The notes: generated by a model from the sequence alone, not told the origin. Positions 16,754-24,395 are shown, counted from the stretch's first letter. The stretch is 40,367 bases of DNA from an uncultured Bacilli bacterium (GCA_944329355.1 CALVID010000007.1:1-40367), one strand, 5' to 3'. Program-made: numbers and translations.

Positions 16754-17095
16754 TTATCCGTTAATATCTAATGTTTCTATATCATTATTTGGTTTATCTT
16801 GTGGTAGATTAACTTGTTTTATTTTATCTAAACTTTTTATCAAACTATGTAACTGTTCATTATTTTGCTTATATTCGTTAGAAGTATATCCTTCAAAATG
16901 GATTGTTGCTACTTGATCATGATTAAAAAGCAACATCTTATTTGAATCTATTACCCCTTCAGGATATAAGCAAGCACTATAATCATACATTTGATTATTT
17001 GTTTTTTCTACAGGACAATACCCTATTATCATTATTTTTTTTGTCGCATTTTTAAGGGTTACTACCGTTCCTATTGGTAAATATTTTTCTTTCAT
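16754..17095 (-). CDS. DUF4176 family protein, copy 1 (T7SS-associated)
   Basis: 113 aa. Starts MKEKYLPIGTVVTLK, then ATKKIMIIGYCPV, YDYSACLYPEGVI, FNHDQVATIHFEGY. This is the pattern of DUF4176, a family repeatedly found next to T7SS effector genes in Bacillota. The first ~75 residues are nearly identical to copy 2 at 17795-18136, while the C-terminal tails differ completely (Gln/Leu/Asp-rich here). It is the last gene of the T7SS operon, 17 nt past the barrel-domain protein. A targeting or chaperone role has been suggested for such accessory proteins. Here it is inferred. Confidence 0.8.
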   Translation of the reverse strand: MKEKYLPIGTVVTLKNATKKIMIIGYCPVEKTNNQMYDYSACLYPEGVIDSNKMLLFNHDQVATIHFEGYTSNEYKQNNEQLHSLIKSLDKIKQVNLPQDKPNNDIETLDING

Positions 17096-17112
17096 TTTTT
17101 AGTCTCCTTTTA

Positions 17113-17805
17113 TCAAATATTTGATTCTTTGATTATGTTTTCACCTAAATTTGTGGCACTAACGACTCTTTGACCACCCCATTCATCAAACCAGCCATTC
17201 AAACCAGGGTTATCTCCATATTCTCTAAATGTTTCTCCTAAAACTTCAAATTCAAGAATATTAGCTCCATTTTTATGTCCCCATTCATTAGCAGGATTAG
17301 TATCCCATGGTACGACTTCTTGAGATTTTATATCGGCTATAATGCAAGGTATTTTAGTACCATCTTCCAAATAAAAGTCTACTTTATCACCAACATTTCC
17401 AAATGTTGACGTACAAGCTATCAAATATCTATCATCATATACAGCAATGCCATTATCCCAATTAGCACCAGCTGATTCCCACAAATCATAAACTTCTTTT
17501 TGATCGTATGCCCATGCCTGTTCTTGATATACTGTAACAGTATATCCACCATTACCCATTTCTTCTGGAATATTTATTATGGTACTATTTTCAAGGGCTT
17601 TTTTTTCATCTAATTTCTGTTGGATTTGTTCTTTGACTTTTTCCATAGAATTTTCAAGTTTATCAGAAAAAGAATTTTTAGTGAATTCGTCTTCATCATA
17701 AATATTTTCAGAAGGATATTGATAATTAACTTTACTTGATGAAGTGTTTTTATATTGTTTTATATGATTTAAGTTAGTAGCACTCGATTTCAATTTAAAA
17801 TTCAT
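17113..17805 (-). CDS. Putative T7SS substrate with N-terminal motif and double-psi barrel-like C-terminal domain
   Basis: 230 aa. The ATG at 17803-17805 follows AGGAAT and starts MNFKLKSSATNLNHIKQY, the motif shared with two other genes of this locus. Residues ~20-85 are a charged, coiled linker. The C-terminal part (GIAVYDDRYLIACTSTFG, VGDKVDFYLEDGTKIPCIIAD, WGHKNGANILEFEVLG) reads like a small beta-barrel of the double-psi/3D type seen in cell-wall-active proteins. That fold is an inference from pattern. No hydrophobic signal peptide, so export would need T7SS. The gene overlaps the 3' end of DUF4176 copy 2 by 11 nt. Confidence 0.65.
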   Translation of the reverse strand: MNFKLKSSATNLNHIKQYKNTSSSKVNYQYPSENIYDEDEFTKNSFSDKLENSMEKVKEQIQQKLDEKKALENSTIINIPEEMGNGGYTVTVYQEQAWAYDQKEVYDLWESAGANWDNGIAVYDDRYLIACTSTFGNVGDKVDFYLEDGTKIPCIIADIKSQEVVPWDTNPANEWGHKNGANILEFEVLGETFREYGDNPGLNGWFDEWGGQRVVSATNLGENIIKESNI

Positions 17806-18136
17806 TTTTATTCCTTTCAATGTTTAAATCTTCAGGTTGGGAATCATTTGAAAGTGGTTTTATATTTGATGAGCTACTAACCAATTGTTTTATTTGTTCA
17901 TTGTTTTTTTGAAATTCATCAGAAACATATCCTTCAAAATGAATGGTTGCTATTTGATCATGATTAAACAGTAGTATTTTATTTGAATCTATTACTCCTT
18001 CGGGGTATAAGCAAGCACTATAATCATACATTTGATTATGCCCGTTTTCCACTGGACAATATCCAATTACCATGATTTTTTTTGTTGCATCTTTAAGGGT
18101 TACTACCGTTCCTATAGGTAAATATTTTTCTTTCAT
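17795..18136 (-). CDS. DUF4176 family protein, copy 2 (T7SS-associated)
   Basis: 113 aa, with a core nearly identical to copy 1 (MKEKYLPIGTVVTLKDATK, MYDYSACLYPEGVIDSNK, FNHDQIATIHFEGY) and a different tail (SSSSNIKPLSNDSQPEDL). It lies between the 236-aa candidate immunity gene (overlap 4 nt) and the barrel-domain substrate, so the two DUF4176 copies flank that substrate. Identity at protein level suggests a recent duplication with selection on the core. A role as an adaptor for export of motif-bearing partners is inferred. Confidence 0.8.
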   Translation of the reverse strand: MKEKYLPIGTVVTLKDATKKIMVIGYCPVENGHNQMYDYSACLYPEGVIDSNKILLFNHDQIATIHFEGYVSDEFQKNNEQIKQLVSSSSNIKPLSNDSQPEDLNIERNKNEF

Positions 18137-18843
18137 TTTACTTTTCCTTTCATTTCTAAAAGATCATAACTTTTATTTTTTTTTATTGAATTTTCATCAT
18201 ATTCAATAACTTTAATTGGAATTTGTAATCTATTTTGTAACTGAATTTCTAATTGATCATTTAAATTTAAACGCAATTCTCTTTGTTTTTCATAATTATC
18301 AACAAACGTATCGTCATCCATTCCATTATCATTAAACATGTCATATCTAAAGCCAATAACTAAAGCATTATTGGGTGCAAAAAAGCTTGTAGATAATGGT
18401 CCAAAATTTACCTCAAATGGTTCTGAAGTATTGTAATGAACTTCTTTTATCACTTTATTTAATGTTTGAGAAACAAAATCAATATCTTGTTTGTTAAGCG
18501 AATAGTCATGTGTATTTAATTTTTGTTGTAAATACTCTTTTTCACTTTCTGTCAATCGTTCTATATATATGTTGTTTCTCACATAATAATAATCTAAGTT
18601 ACTATTATTATAATATTGATAAAAATCTTGATCTGAGGGGTTTACTGGTATAAAGTTCAATTCACTATTCTTAATCTCGTTTTCATAATTTTCTAATCCT
18701 AATTGTTTTATATATTCATTTAACAATGATCTATATAATGTACTCAAATTTAAATAATTTTGGACTTCGGTATCAGGAAGTTTATTTATATCAAATTCTG
18801 ATACTGACGTTGTAAAATTTTCTTTTGTAATCATTTTATACAT
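18133..18843 (-). CDS. Hypothetical protein directly after the candidate effector (possible immunity or partner)
   Basis: 236 aa, no signal peptide, no transmembrane segment, acidic, rich in Asn, Tyr and Asp (for example DQDFYQYYNNSNLDYYYV). Strong ribosome site AAAGGAGGAAC. It lies 13 nt past the 659-aa effector and overlaps DUF4176 copy 2 by 4 nt. In polymorphic-toxin loci the gene right after the toxin usually encodes the immunity protein, so that is the first hypothesis. A dedicated chaperone is the alternative. No known immunity family is recognised. Confidence 0.55.
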   Translation of the reverse strand: MYKMITKENFTTSVSEFDINKLPDTEVQNYLNLSTLYRSLLNEYIKQLGLENYENEIKNSELNFIPVNPSDQDFYQYYNNSNLDYYYVRNNIYIERLTESEKEYLQQKLNTHDYSLNKQDIDFVSQTLNKVIKEVHYNTSEPFEVNFGPLSTSFFAPNNALVIGFRYDMFNDNGMDDDTFVDNYEKQRELRLNLNDQLEIQLQNRLQIPIKVIEYDENSIKKNKSYDLLEMKGKVK

Positions 18844-18856
18844 TTATGTTCCTCCT

Positions 18857-20836
18857 TTACTTTATAGTAGATGACGCTATTGAAAATTGTGAAAATTCTA
18901 AGTCTTGCCATGAAATATAATATTGCCTTCCCCATGAACTAACAACAATTCCTTGATCATTTGTCCCTGTAACAAATATAGCATGTCCGGATCCTTCATT
19001 CCAACCTTTAGTTGAAACATCTCCTATACCATCAGCCATTCCATGAAGAGTAATATGATCTGTATATTTTGGAGTCCATATAGTCATTCCCACATTTCGA
19101 TTATTACTTAAAGCAGCATCAATTCGTTCTTTCAAACTATTAGTATCATATAGTATCCTTTCACCAGTCATACCATCAAAATTATTTAATACTGATTCTC
19201 CGGTGGCTGTATCAAAATTATTTCCGATTGAGCTTTCATCACGGTGTCCAAGATACTCTACTTCATAAGTCAAGTTAGGATCTTTTGATTGAAGAAAAGA
19301 ATTAATTAAACTAGTGTTTTTTTCATTACTCAAACCATGCCAATAATATGCTTGATGTGATGTGTCGTGATCAATAATTCGTATTGTATCACCTTGAGTT
19401 TGAAATAAATGGCCACCATTTTCAGTGTTATTGGCGAAAACATATAAATCCATAAGTAATTGACTATCATTTAGATGTCCAGTACTAGTATACATTGGAT
19501 AACCAAATATTCTTTCGAATCTGTCTGGTGAATTTTTAAAAGTGTTGAATATTTCATTGGCAAATTCCGCATAACTACACACACCGGTTTTATTAATCGT
19601 TTCCATAATTTCTGATGCATCTTTTTTGCTAAACCCCATATCTGTTAAATATTTTCTTACATTTTGATATGTAACATGTGAAGGTCTCAGATTATCAAAA
19701 ACACATTGATCACTACCATAACTATTATTATGTCCAGGTGCTGATTCAAAAAAATCTGATGCACTTTTGTAATCTGTCCTTATAGGTATAATATCTTCAC
19801 TTACTGTATTACCTCTAATAGTAAATATTTCCCCAAAGGCAGAAAATCCTCCAGCAATAGCCGCATTACCAAGCATTCCTACTATACCACCATTTTGTTC
19901 AAATGTTTCTATAAATCCTTGTTCATTATATGTTGTTTGGATTCCACTTCTGATTAGTGGATCAATAGCTCCTGAACCTGCATCAAGGGCTACTGTTGTA
20001 ATGCCATGTCCAGATATCCTCGCTCCGAATATCCATTGGCCACCTTCCCATAAACCGGTTAATCCTCCAGCGATTAAAGATTCTTGTGTTGTAGCTCCAT
20101 TATTTAAGGCGTCTGATCTTCCTCTTCCAAACCCTGCTATTCCAGAAATTGCAGTTCCGCTGCTAGCCATACCTAAACTTGATACATGACTTACTGTTCC
20201 AGCACTGGCTACAGTTGCTGTCAAATATCCTACCCCTACTGATATGTTATATCCGGTATTACCATATTGCATTGCTTCTGATGCGTTTTCATTCATTGTT
20301 TGTCCTACTTCATTATTTGTATAGAAATCAGCAAAAGCATTGTTAACATGTTCTTCAGAAACGAAAGCGTTTGAACTATTCCACATCTCTTCTGTAACAT
20401 TTGATCCTGTAAATTGATCATAAAGAAAAGTAAACGGTGTCGCTAATGCGGTTACTCCTGTAACTCCGGCATCAGCAATGTTTTCTCCAAAATTGCCAAC
20501 TCCATTAGCAAATCCACCGACAGCCATTGCAGCATTACTAGCTACTTCGTTATTTTCAAAAATATCAGATACATTATTTATATTTTGTTCTAATCCTCTA
20601 TCCATAGCTTCATCTATTGTAGCAGTTTGAGAAGTTTCGTTTTGATTTACAGGTGGAGTTTCTAAGTATTCGTTGTTTTGCAAATTACTATCTAAAAAAG
20701 TTTCCTCATAATTTTCATACTCTGTTTCTGGTTGTTCAGTGGCTTCATTTTGATGATTAACATTAATGTTAGTATCTTGGGTTTTATATCTATTAATACC
20801 TGACAAATTAAAGGTTCTATTAAGTCTATAGTTCAT
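18857..20836 (-). CDS. Candidate T7SS effector with papain-like cysteine-peptidase C-terminus
   Basis: 659 aa. Residues 1-20 (MNYRLNRTFNLSGINRY) carry the motif shared with two other locus proteins. About 20-75 is a polar linker. About 100-340 is Gly/Ala-rich with hydrophobic helices, like the pre-toxin region of polymorphic toxins. From ~355 a globular domain contains Cys420 (TGVCSYAEFAN), His618 (GSGHAIFVTG) and SSWG at 633-636, an order and spacing like papain/C39-fold peptidases. A 12-residue tandem repeat (NNFDTATGESVL/NNFDGMTGERIL) is at 539-562. No Sec signal. Translation is probably coupled to a 13-codon upstream ORF. Confidence 0.65.
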   Translation of the reverse strand: MNYRLNRTFNLSGINRYKTQDTNINVNHQNEATEQPETEYENYEETFLDSNLQNNEYLETPPVNQNETSQTATIDEAMDRGLEQNINNVSDIFENNEVASNAAMAVGGFANGVGNFGENIADAGVTGVTALATPFTFLYDQFTGSNVTEEMWNSSNAFVSEEHVNNAFADFYTNNEVGQTMNENASEAMQYGNTGYNISVGVGYLTATVASAGTVSHVSSLGMASSGTAISGIAGFGRGRSDALNNGATTQESLIAGGLTGLWEGGQWIFGARISGHGITTVALDAGSGAIDPLIRSGIQTTYNEQGFIETFEQNGGIVGMLGNAAIAGGFSAFGEIFTIRGNTVSEDIIPIRTDYKSASDFFESAPGHNNSYGSDQCVFDNLRPSHVTYQNVRKYLTDMGFSKKDASEIMETINKTGVCSYAEFANEIFNTFKNSPDRFERIFGYPMYTSTGHLNDSQLLMDLYVFANNTENGGHLFQTQGDTIRIIDHDTSHQAYYWHGLSNEKNTSLINSFLQSKDPNLTYEVEYLGHRDESSIGNNFDTATGESVLNNFDGMTGERILYDTNSLKERIDAALSNNRNVGMTIWTPKYTDHITLHGMADGIGDVSTKGWNEGSGHAIFVTGTNDQGIVVSSWGRQYYISWQDLEFSQFSIASSTIK

Positions 20837-20874
20837 ATTTGTATACCTAATTTTATATTATATGTTTGTTTCAT
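20833..20874 (-). CDS. 13-codon upstream minicistron overlapping the effector start (ATGA)
   Basis: The ATG at 20872-20874 has the strong site AGAAAGGAAGAG before it and encodes MKQTYNIKLGIQI. Its TGA (20833-20835) overlaps the effector ATG (20834-20836) as ATGA. The effector itself has only a weak site (AGGTATACAAAT). Such an overlap is a standard device for translational coupling. Whether the peptide has any role of its own is unknown. Confidence 0.5.
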   Translation of the reverse strand: MKQTYNIKLGIQI

Positions 20875-20939
20875 CTTGCTCTTCCTTTCTAAAATAGTAA
20901 TTTAATATAAATTATTATTGTCAGATAATTTCACATTTA

Positions 20940-21857
20940 TTATTTTTGCCTAATATTATCAGTTTCATTATAATATTGATCCATATTAATCAATTGATAG
21001 CCGTCACTTTCTAATGAGCTAAAACTTCTTTTGTTTATTTGTGCACCTTCTTCCCAGCTTGAAAATTCAACCACATAATAACCACTATCATACTGTCCAA
21101 TAATCATAACTATATGACCACTATTATTGTTATTATATATCAAGAAATCACCGGGTTTACCATTATCAATTGAACTTAATATATTATTATTTTCCGCCCA
21201 ATTTTTTTGATACCATGTACTTGTCCAAATATCTTGTCCATTACTATCTTTAGGTATTTGATAACCACCATTATAAATTGCCCACCAAGCAAAGCCACTA
21301 CAATCTAAATAAAATTCATCATTTACAATACCTTCAGTATTAGATTCTTGTCTATCATATGGAATATTTGGATAGATATCAGAGGTTTGTTGGTAACGCA
21401 ATCTTTTCCCAGTGGCAAAGGTATATCCACCAACTAAAGAAAGAGCGGCGGCAACGACACCTTCCCTTGTACCGTATCCGGCATTATTGACATTATTTTT
21501 AATATATTGATTAAAATTTTCTATAGTGTCAAAGTAAGTGTCTTTTAAATCTTCGGATGGTGTATTGGTAGATTGTTCGGCTTTTTGAGACATATTATAC
21601 ATGTCATCTAACATTTCTTGGTTAAAATTTTTAAAATTATATGTTGGTAATATAGGTTGAGTTGCAAGATCCACAAAATTATCTAATGCTTCTGTAAAAG
21701 CATTATTAAAGCTCTGATTATTTGACTCGCCATAACTATTAGTAGATGATTGATATTTTTCATTATATTGTTGATAATCAATTTTTTTGTTTTGCAAATT
21801 TGAATAATGTTTTATTTTAGATAAATTTGTTAAATTATTATTTAGTTTAAAGTTCAT
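20940..21857 (-). CDS. NlpC/P60-like peptidoglycan hydrolase, putative T7SS substrate
   Basis: 305 aa. Residues 1-18 (MNFKLNNNLTNLSKIKHY) carry the shared motif. Residues ~20-125 are polar and helical. The C-terminal domain has catalytic Cys186 in DCSGFAWWAIYNGG, KPGDFLIY before the catalytic His248 (SGHIVMIIG), and a following VEFSSW segment: the NlpC/P60 arrangement of Cys, His and a polar third residue. It should cleave peptide crosslinks in the wall. There is no Sec signal, so the T7SS is the likely route. Wall-cutting enzymes linked to T7SS (for example EssH-type CHAP amidases) are known. It follows the 366-aa WxG gene by 10 nt. Confidence 0.75.
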   Translation of the reverse strand: MNFKLNNNLTNLSKIKHYSNLQNKKIDYQQYNEKYQSSTNSYGESNNQSFNNAFTEALDNFVDLATQPILPTYNFKNFNQEMLDDMYNMSQKAEQSTNTPSEDLKDTYFDTIENFNQYIKNNVNNAGYGTREGVVAAALSLVGGYTFATGKRLRYQQTSDIYPNIPYDRQESNTEGIVNDEFYLDCSGFAWWAIYNGGYQIPKDSNGQDIWTSTWYQKNWAENNNILSSIDNGKPGDFLIYNNNNSGHIVMIIGQYDSGYYVVEFSSWEEGAQINKRSFSSLESDGYQLINMDQYYNETDNIRQK

Positions 21858-21867
21858 TTGCTCTCCT

Positions 21868-22968
21868 TTAAGATTGATTTATTTCAATACTAATATCATT
21901 TGCTTGTTTCGCTTCAGTATTATTGATAAAATTTCCTGTTTTATTAATGTTAATGTTATTATCGCTAACTTTCACTTCTTCACTATTATTAATTTCTGAT
22001 TTTATGTTGGTATGTTCTATAGTTGCTGAATTAACTGAAGTTTTATTGGCATTATTCAAATTTAATTGTTCTTCTTTAAGATTATTTTCTACTGTAGAGT
22101 TAGTAGCTGAATGAATTTGGGAATTATTTGTAAAAGTTGAACTATCATATTCAAATGATAAAGGGGTTTCGCTTTTTACTACATGGTTGGCTTCATTTAC
22201 AAAGGTACTATCGGCTTCTTCATAGAGATTATGCGTGTTTTTAGAGGTTTTTGTTTGGGAATTATTTTGAAATGTAGATTCTTGCTCAGTATATTTTAAA
22301 TTACTATTTTGAACATTTAATTTTTGACTAGATGTCGCTTCATTTATAATACTTTCAGAATCGATTAAATCTACATTTACTGTATTCGTAACAAACTGCA
22401 TCTGTTTCAAATTAATTGGTTCTATTTTAGGTAATGATTGTATTTTTTGAAAGGCATTTTCTATAGAAGTTGTTACTTCAGTTAAATCGTTAGATACGCT
22501 TTTTAACATGTTATTTATATCTAATAATTGATATTTTATGTTTCTTAATTGATAAGTATAACGATATGTAGATGGAATATTTAAGTAATTTAATTTATCA
22601 TGTGTATAATTTATTAAGTTACTGGCATGATGACAATTTTCTATCATATTTTTAGCATTATTGCCATTATATTGAAATATTCCAGTTGCTGTAAAATTAC
22701 ACTTTTTAGCAATGTTAATTAATTGGTTTGTAAATTCTAAAACGGCATTATTTACTTGTTTAAAACAATCATTATATTCTTCTATTTTTTTATTATCTAA
22801 TTTTATTTGATCTATGAAAACAGGTGTATTTGGATCATTCCAAATATTTTTGACTTGAATTACTTTATTAAATACTTGATCTTTTATACTTAAAAATGTT
22901 TGATGATTAGAATTCATTTTTGATTGAAATTCATTTAAATTATTTAAATTTATAGTAAATGTTGCCAT
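21868..22968 (-). CDS. WXG100-like protein with long low-complexity C-terminal tail
   Basis: 366 aa. The N-terminal ~85 residues form a helical hairpin with IWNDP at the turn, a WXG variant (Trp-Asn-Asp). A second helical region extends to ~190. From ~205 to the end the protein is Asn/Ser/Thr/Glu-rich, with degenerate repeats around ESTFQNNSQ, DSTFVNEAN, SSTFTNNSQ and NSTVENN. There is no transmembrane helix. Size and layout recall LXG/WXG effectors in which a fixed N-terminal export domain carries a variable tail. It starts at the stop of the 81-aa gene (GGAGG site before), so the two are coupled, as in known small partner plus effector pairs. Confidence 0.65.
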   Translation of the reverse strand: MATFTINLNNLNEFQSKMNSNHQTFLSIKDQVFNKVIQVKNIWNDPNTPVFIDQIKLDNKKIEEYNDCFKQVNNAVLEFTNQLINIAKKCNFTATGIFQYNGNNAKNMIENCHHASNLINYTHDKLNYLNIPSTYRYTYQLRNIKYQLLDINNMLKSVSNDLTEVTTSIENAFQKIQSLPKIEPINLKQMQFVTNTVNVDLIDSESIINEATSSQKLNVQNSNLKYTEQESTFQNNSQTKTSKNTHNLYEEADSTFVNEANHVVKSETPLSFEYDSSTFTNNSQIHSATNSTVENNLKEEQLNLNNANKTSVNSATIEHTNIKSEINNSEEVKVSDNNININKTGNFINNTEAKQANDISIEINQS

Positions 22969-23213
22969 TATTTTACCTCCGCTATCTTTTTTCTGACTTC
23001 TGGAATATAGATATTTCTTAATTGATTGCGTTTTTCTTTCAAATTATTTAATATCTCTTCAAGTTCTCTTTTTTTATAACAATTATTATCTATATTGATT
23101 GATTCTTGGGCTTTGTTGTATGCATTTTCTAAATTTTGAATACTAACTAAAAGATTACTTTCAATCTCATTAAGATCTGTTAATAATTTTTGATATTTTA
23201 TTTTTTCGTTCAT
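22968..23213 (-). CDS. Small coiled-coil T7SS partner protein (DUF5082/YwqH-like)
   Basis: 81 aa, almost entirely helical, with two charged heptad segments (YQKLLTDLNEIESNLLVSIQ and the basic C-terminal part). Position directly before the larger WxG protein, overlap at the stop codon and size match the small partner proteins (YwqH/DUF5082, Lap type) that co-fold with LXG-like substrates in Bacillota. Family membership is not certain. The role as export partner is inferred. Confidence 0.6.
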   Translation of the reverse strand: MNEKIKYQKLLTDLNEIESNLLVSIQNLENAYNKAQESINIDNNCYKKRELEEILNNLKEKRNQLRNIYIPEVRKKIAEVK

Positions 23214-23234
23214 TATAATCCTCCTTAGATACTC

Positions 23235-23295
23235 ATTTTTAAATAATGGTTATAAATATATAGCCATTATTTAAAAATAGTATAAAACTATTTTT
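23235..23295 (-). promoter_or_regulatory. Two overlapping hairpins between WXG gene and downstream genes
   Basis: Hairpin 1: AAAAATAG/CTATTTTT (arms 23288-23295 and 23273-23280). Hairpin 2: a perfect 15-bp stem from CCATTATTTAAAAAT and ATTTTTAAATAATGG (23264-23278 and 23235-23249). The 3' arm of the first overlaps the 5' arm of the second, so they exclude each other. Only the first ends in a T run. This could reduce read-through from the 241-aa WXG gene or stabilise its mRNA. Confidence 0.5.
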
Positions 23296-24019
23296 AATTG
23301 TTCCATTTCATATCACCTAATTGTGATTCAATATCACTTTGAACATTAGCAGATCCAAATTGAGAACTTACTTCTTCTTCTGATTGACTGTAAGAAGTTT
23401 GTGTTAATTTTTCTAATGCTTTATAAATATCGTTTGCAGCAGTAACGACGCTTCCTAATGATTGTCCAATGGTTTCAATATATTCATTAATTTTTACAGC
23501 TTGTTGTGAACCTAAGAATGCAGAAGAACCGTCAATGCCCGCATATATATCTTGAAGACTAGATTTAATATTAGATAAATATTCACTCATTGATGATTGA
23601 ATAGCAGCAAGTGCGCCTTCTTTTACACCACGGTCAGTAGAATCAGTAATAGAAGCTGGTTTAAATTTAATAATTTCATCTACAATTTTAACTGTTACAT
23701 CTTCTAGATTAGCAGCAAAATCTGATACTAGAGAAGAACCCTCTAAAACATTTTTCTTTTGGAAATCGTGCCAACTAGTACCAAGTGATTTTAAGTTGTT
23801 TGTTAGATCTTTTACAATGTTGCATGCTTTTACGTACATTTCGCACATACGTCTACAAAATGTATCTTCATAAGATTGTTCATCTTCACCGACCCAGTAT
23901 TGTTGTAATACCTGTGATACTGCTGGCCAACCATCAGCAATTGTGTTTCCACAACGTTCATATGCGTCTGCTAATTCTTTCATAAGTTCATTAATTCTTG
24001 TAACATTATAACCTATCAT
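23294..24019 (-). CDS. Long WXG100-like protein with a second hairpin (tandem)
   Basis: 241 aa, about twice the normal 100. The first half carries W42-V43-G44 in QYWVGEDEQ between two amphipathic helices, the WXG signature. The second half has a similar helix-turn-helix with F168-L169-G170 (SAFLGSQQAV) at the turn, so it looks like a divergent second WXG unit. Four cysteines (23, 55, 59, 66) are in the first half. The C-terminus ends DMKWNN without the usual YxxxD/E export motif. Likely exported with the T7SS as a structural or substrate protein. Strong GGAGG site. Confidence 0.7.
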   Translation of the reverse strand: MIGYNVTRINELMKELADAYERCGNTIADGWPAVSQVLQQYWVGEDEQSYEDTFCRRMCEMYVKACNIVKDLTNNLKSLGTSWHDFQKKNVLEGSSLVSDFAANLEDVTVKIVDEIIKFKPASITDSTDRGVKEGALAAIQSSMSEYLSNIKSSLQDIYAGIDGSSAFLGSQQAVKINEYIETIGQSLGSVVTAANDIYKALEKLTQTSYSQSEEEVSSQFGSANVQSDIESQLGDMKWNN

Positions 24020-24031
24020 GTTATCCCTCCT

Positions 24032-24328
24032 TTATTTTTTGGTAACAATTTGAAGCGAAATGCTGACAATTTCTTCTTGCTTTCTGTAGCTCATACTAAC
24101 CTTAGATAAAATATCAATATATGTTTTTAATGTTTTTACAATATTTTCTTGACAATTATATAATGTCATAAGATTATCTGATACATTATTAAGATTATTT
24201 TCTTTAAATATATCGGCTATCATTGAAATAATATCATTTAAAATAGGTAATTCAGAATTCAAATCTGAAACATCACTATTTAAATTACGAATTAGCTTAT
24301 CTAATTCATCAGCTTGGACTCCTGTCAT
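24032..24328 (-). CDS. WXG100-sized helical protein without WXG motif
   Basis: 98 aa, two predicted helices separated by a turn near NNLNNVSDN (residues ~44-53), the size and layout of EsxB-like partners. The Trp-x-Gly at the turn is missing. Helical content is high and the protein has one Cys. Strong AGGAGG site. It lies between the YukD-like gene and the long WXG protein, the usual place of an Esx pair, so it may pair with the 241-aa protein. Confidence 0.6.
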   Translation of the reverse strand: MTGVQADELDKLIRNLNSDVSDLNSELPILNDIISMIADIFKENNLNNVSDNLMTLYNCQENIVKTLKTYIDILSKVSMSYRKQEEIVSISLQIVTKK

Positions 24329-24395
24329 TGTTACACCTCCTATGAAATGGTTCTAATTTTATTTTTTAGGGGAAAATTAGTAAAAACCCATAATT

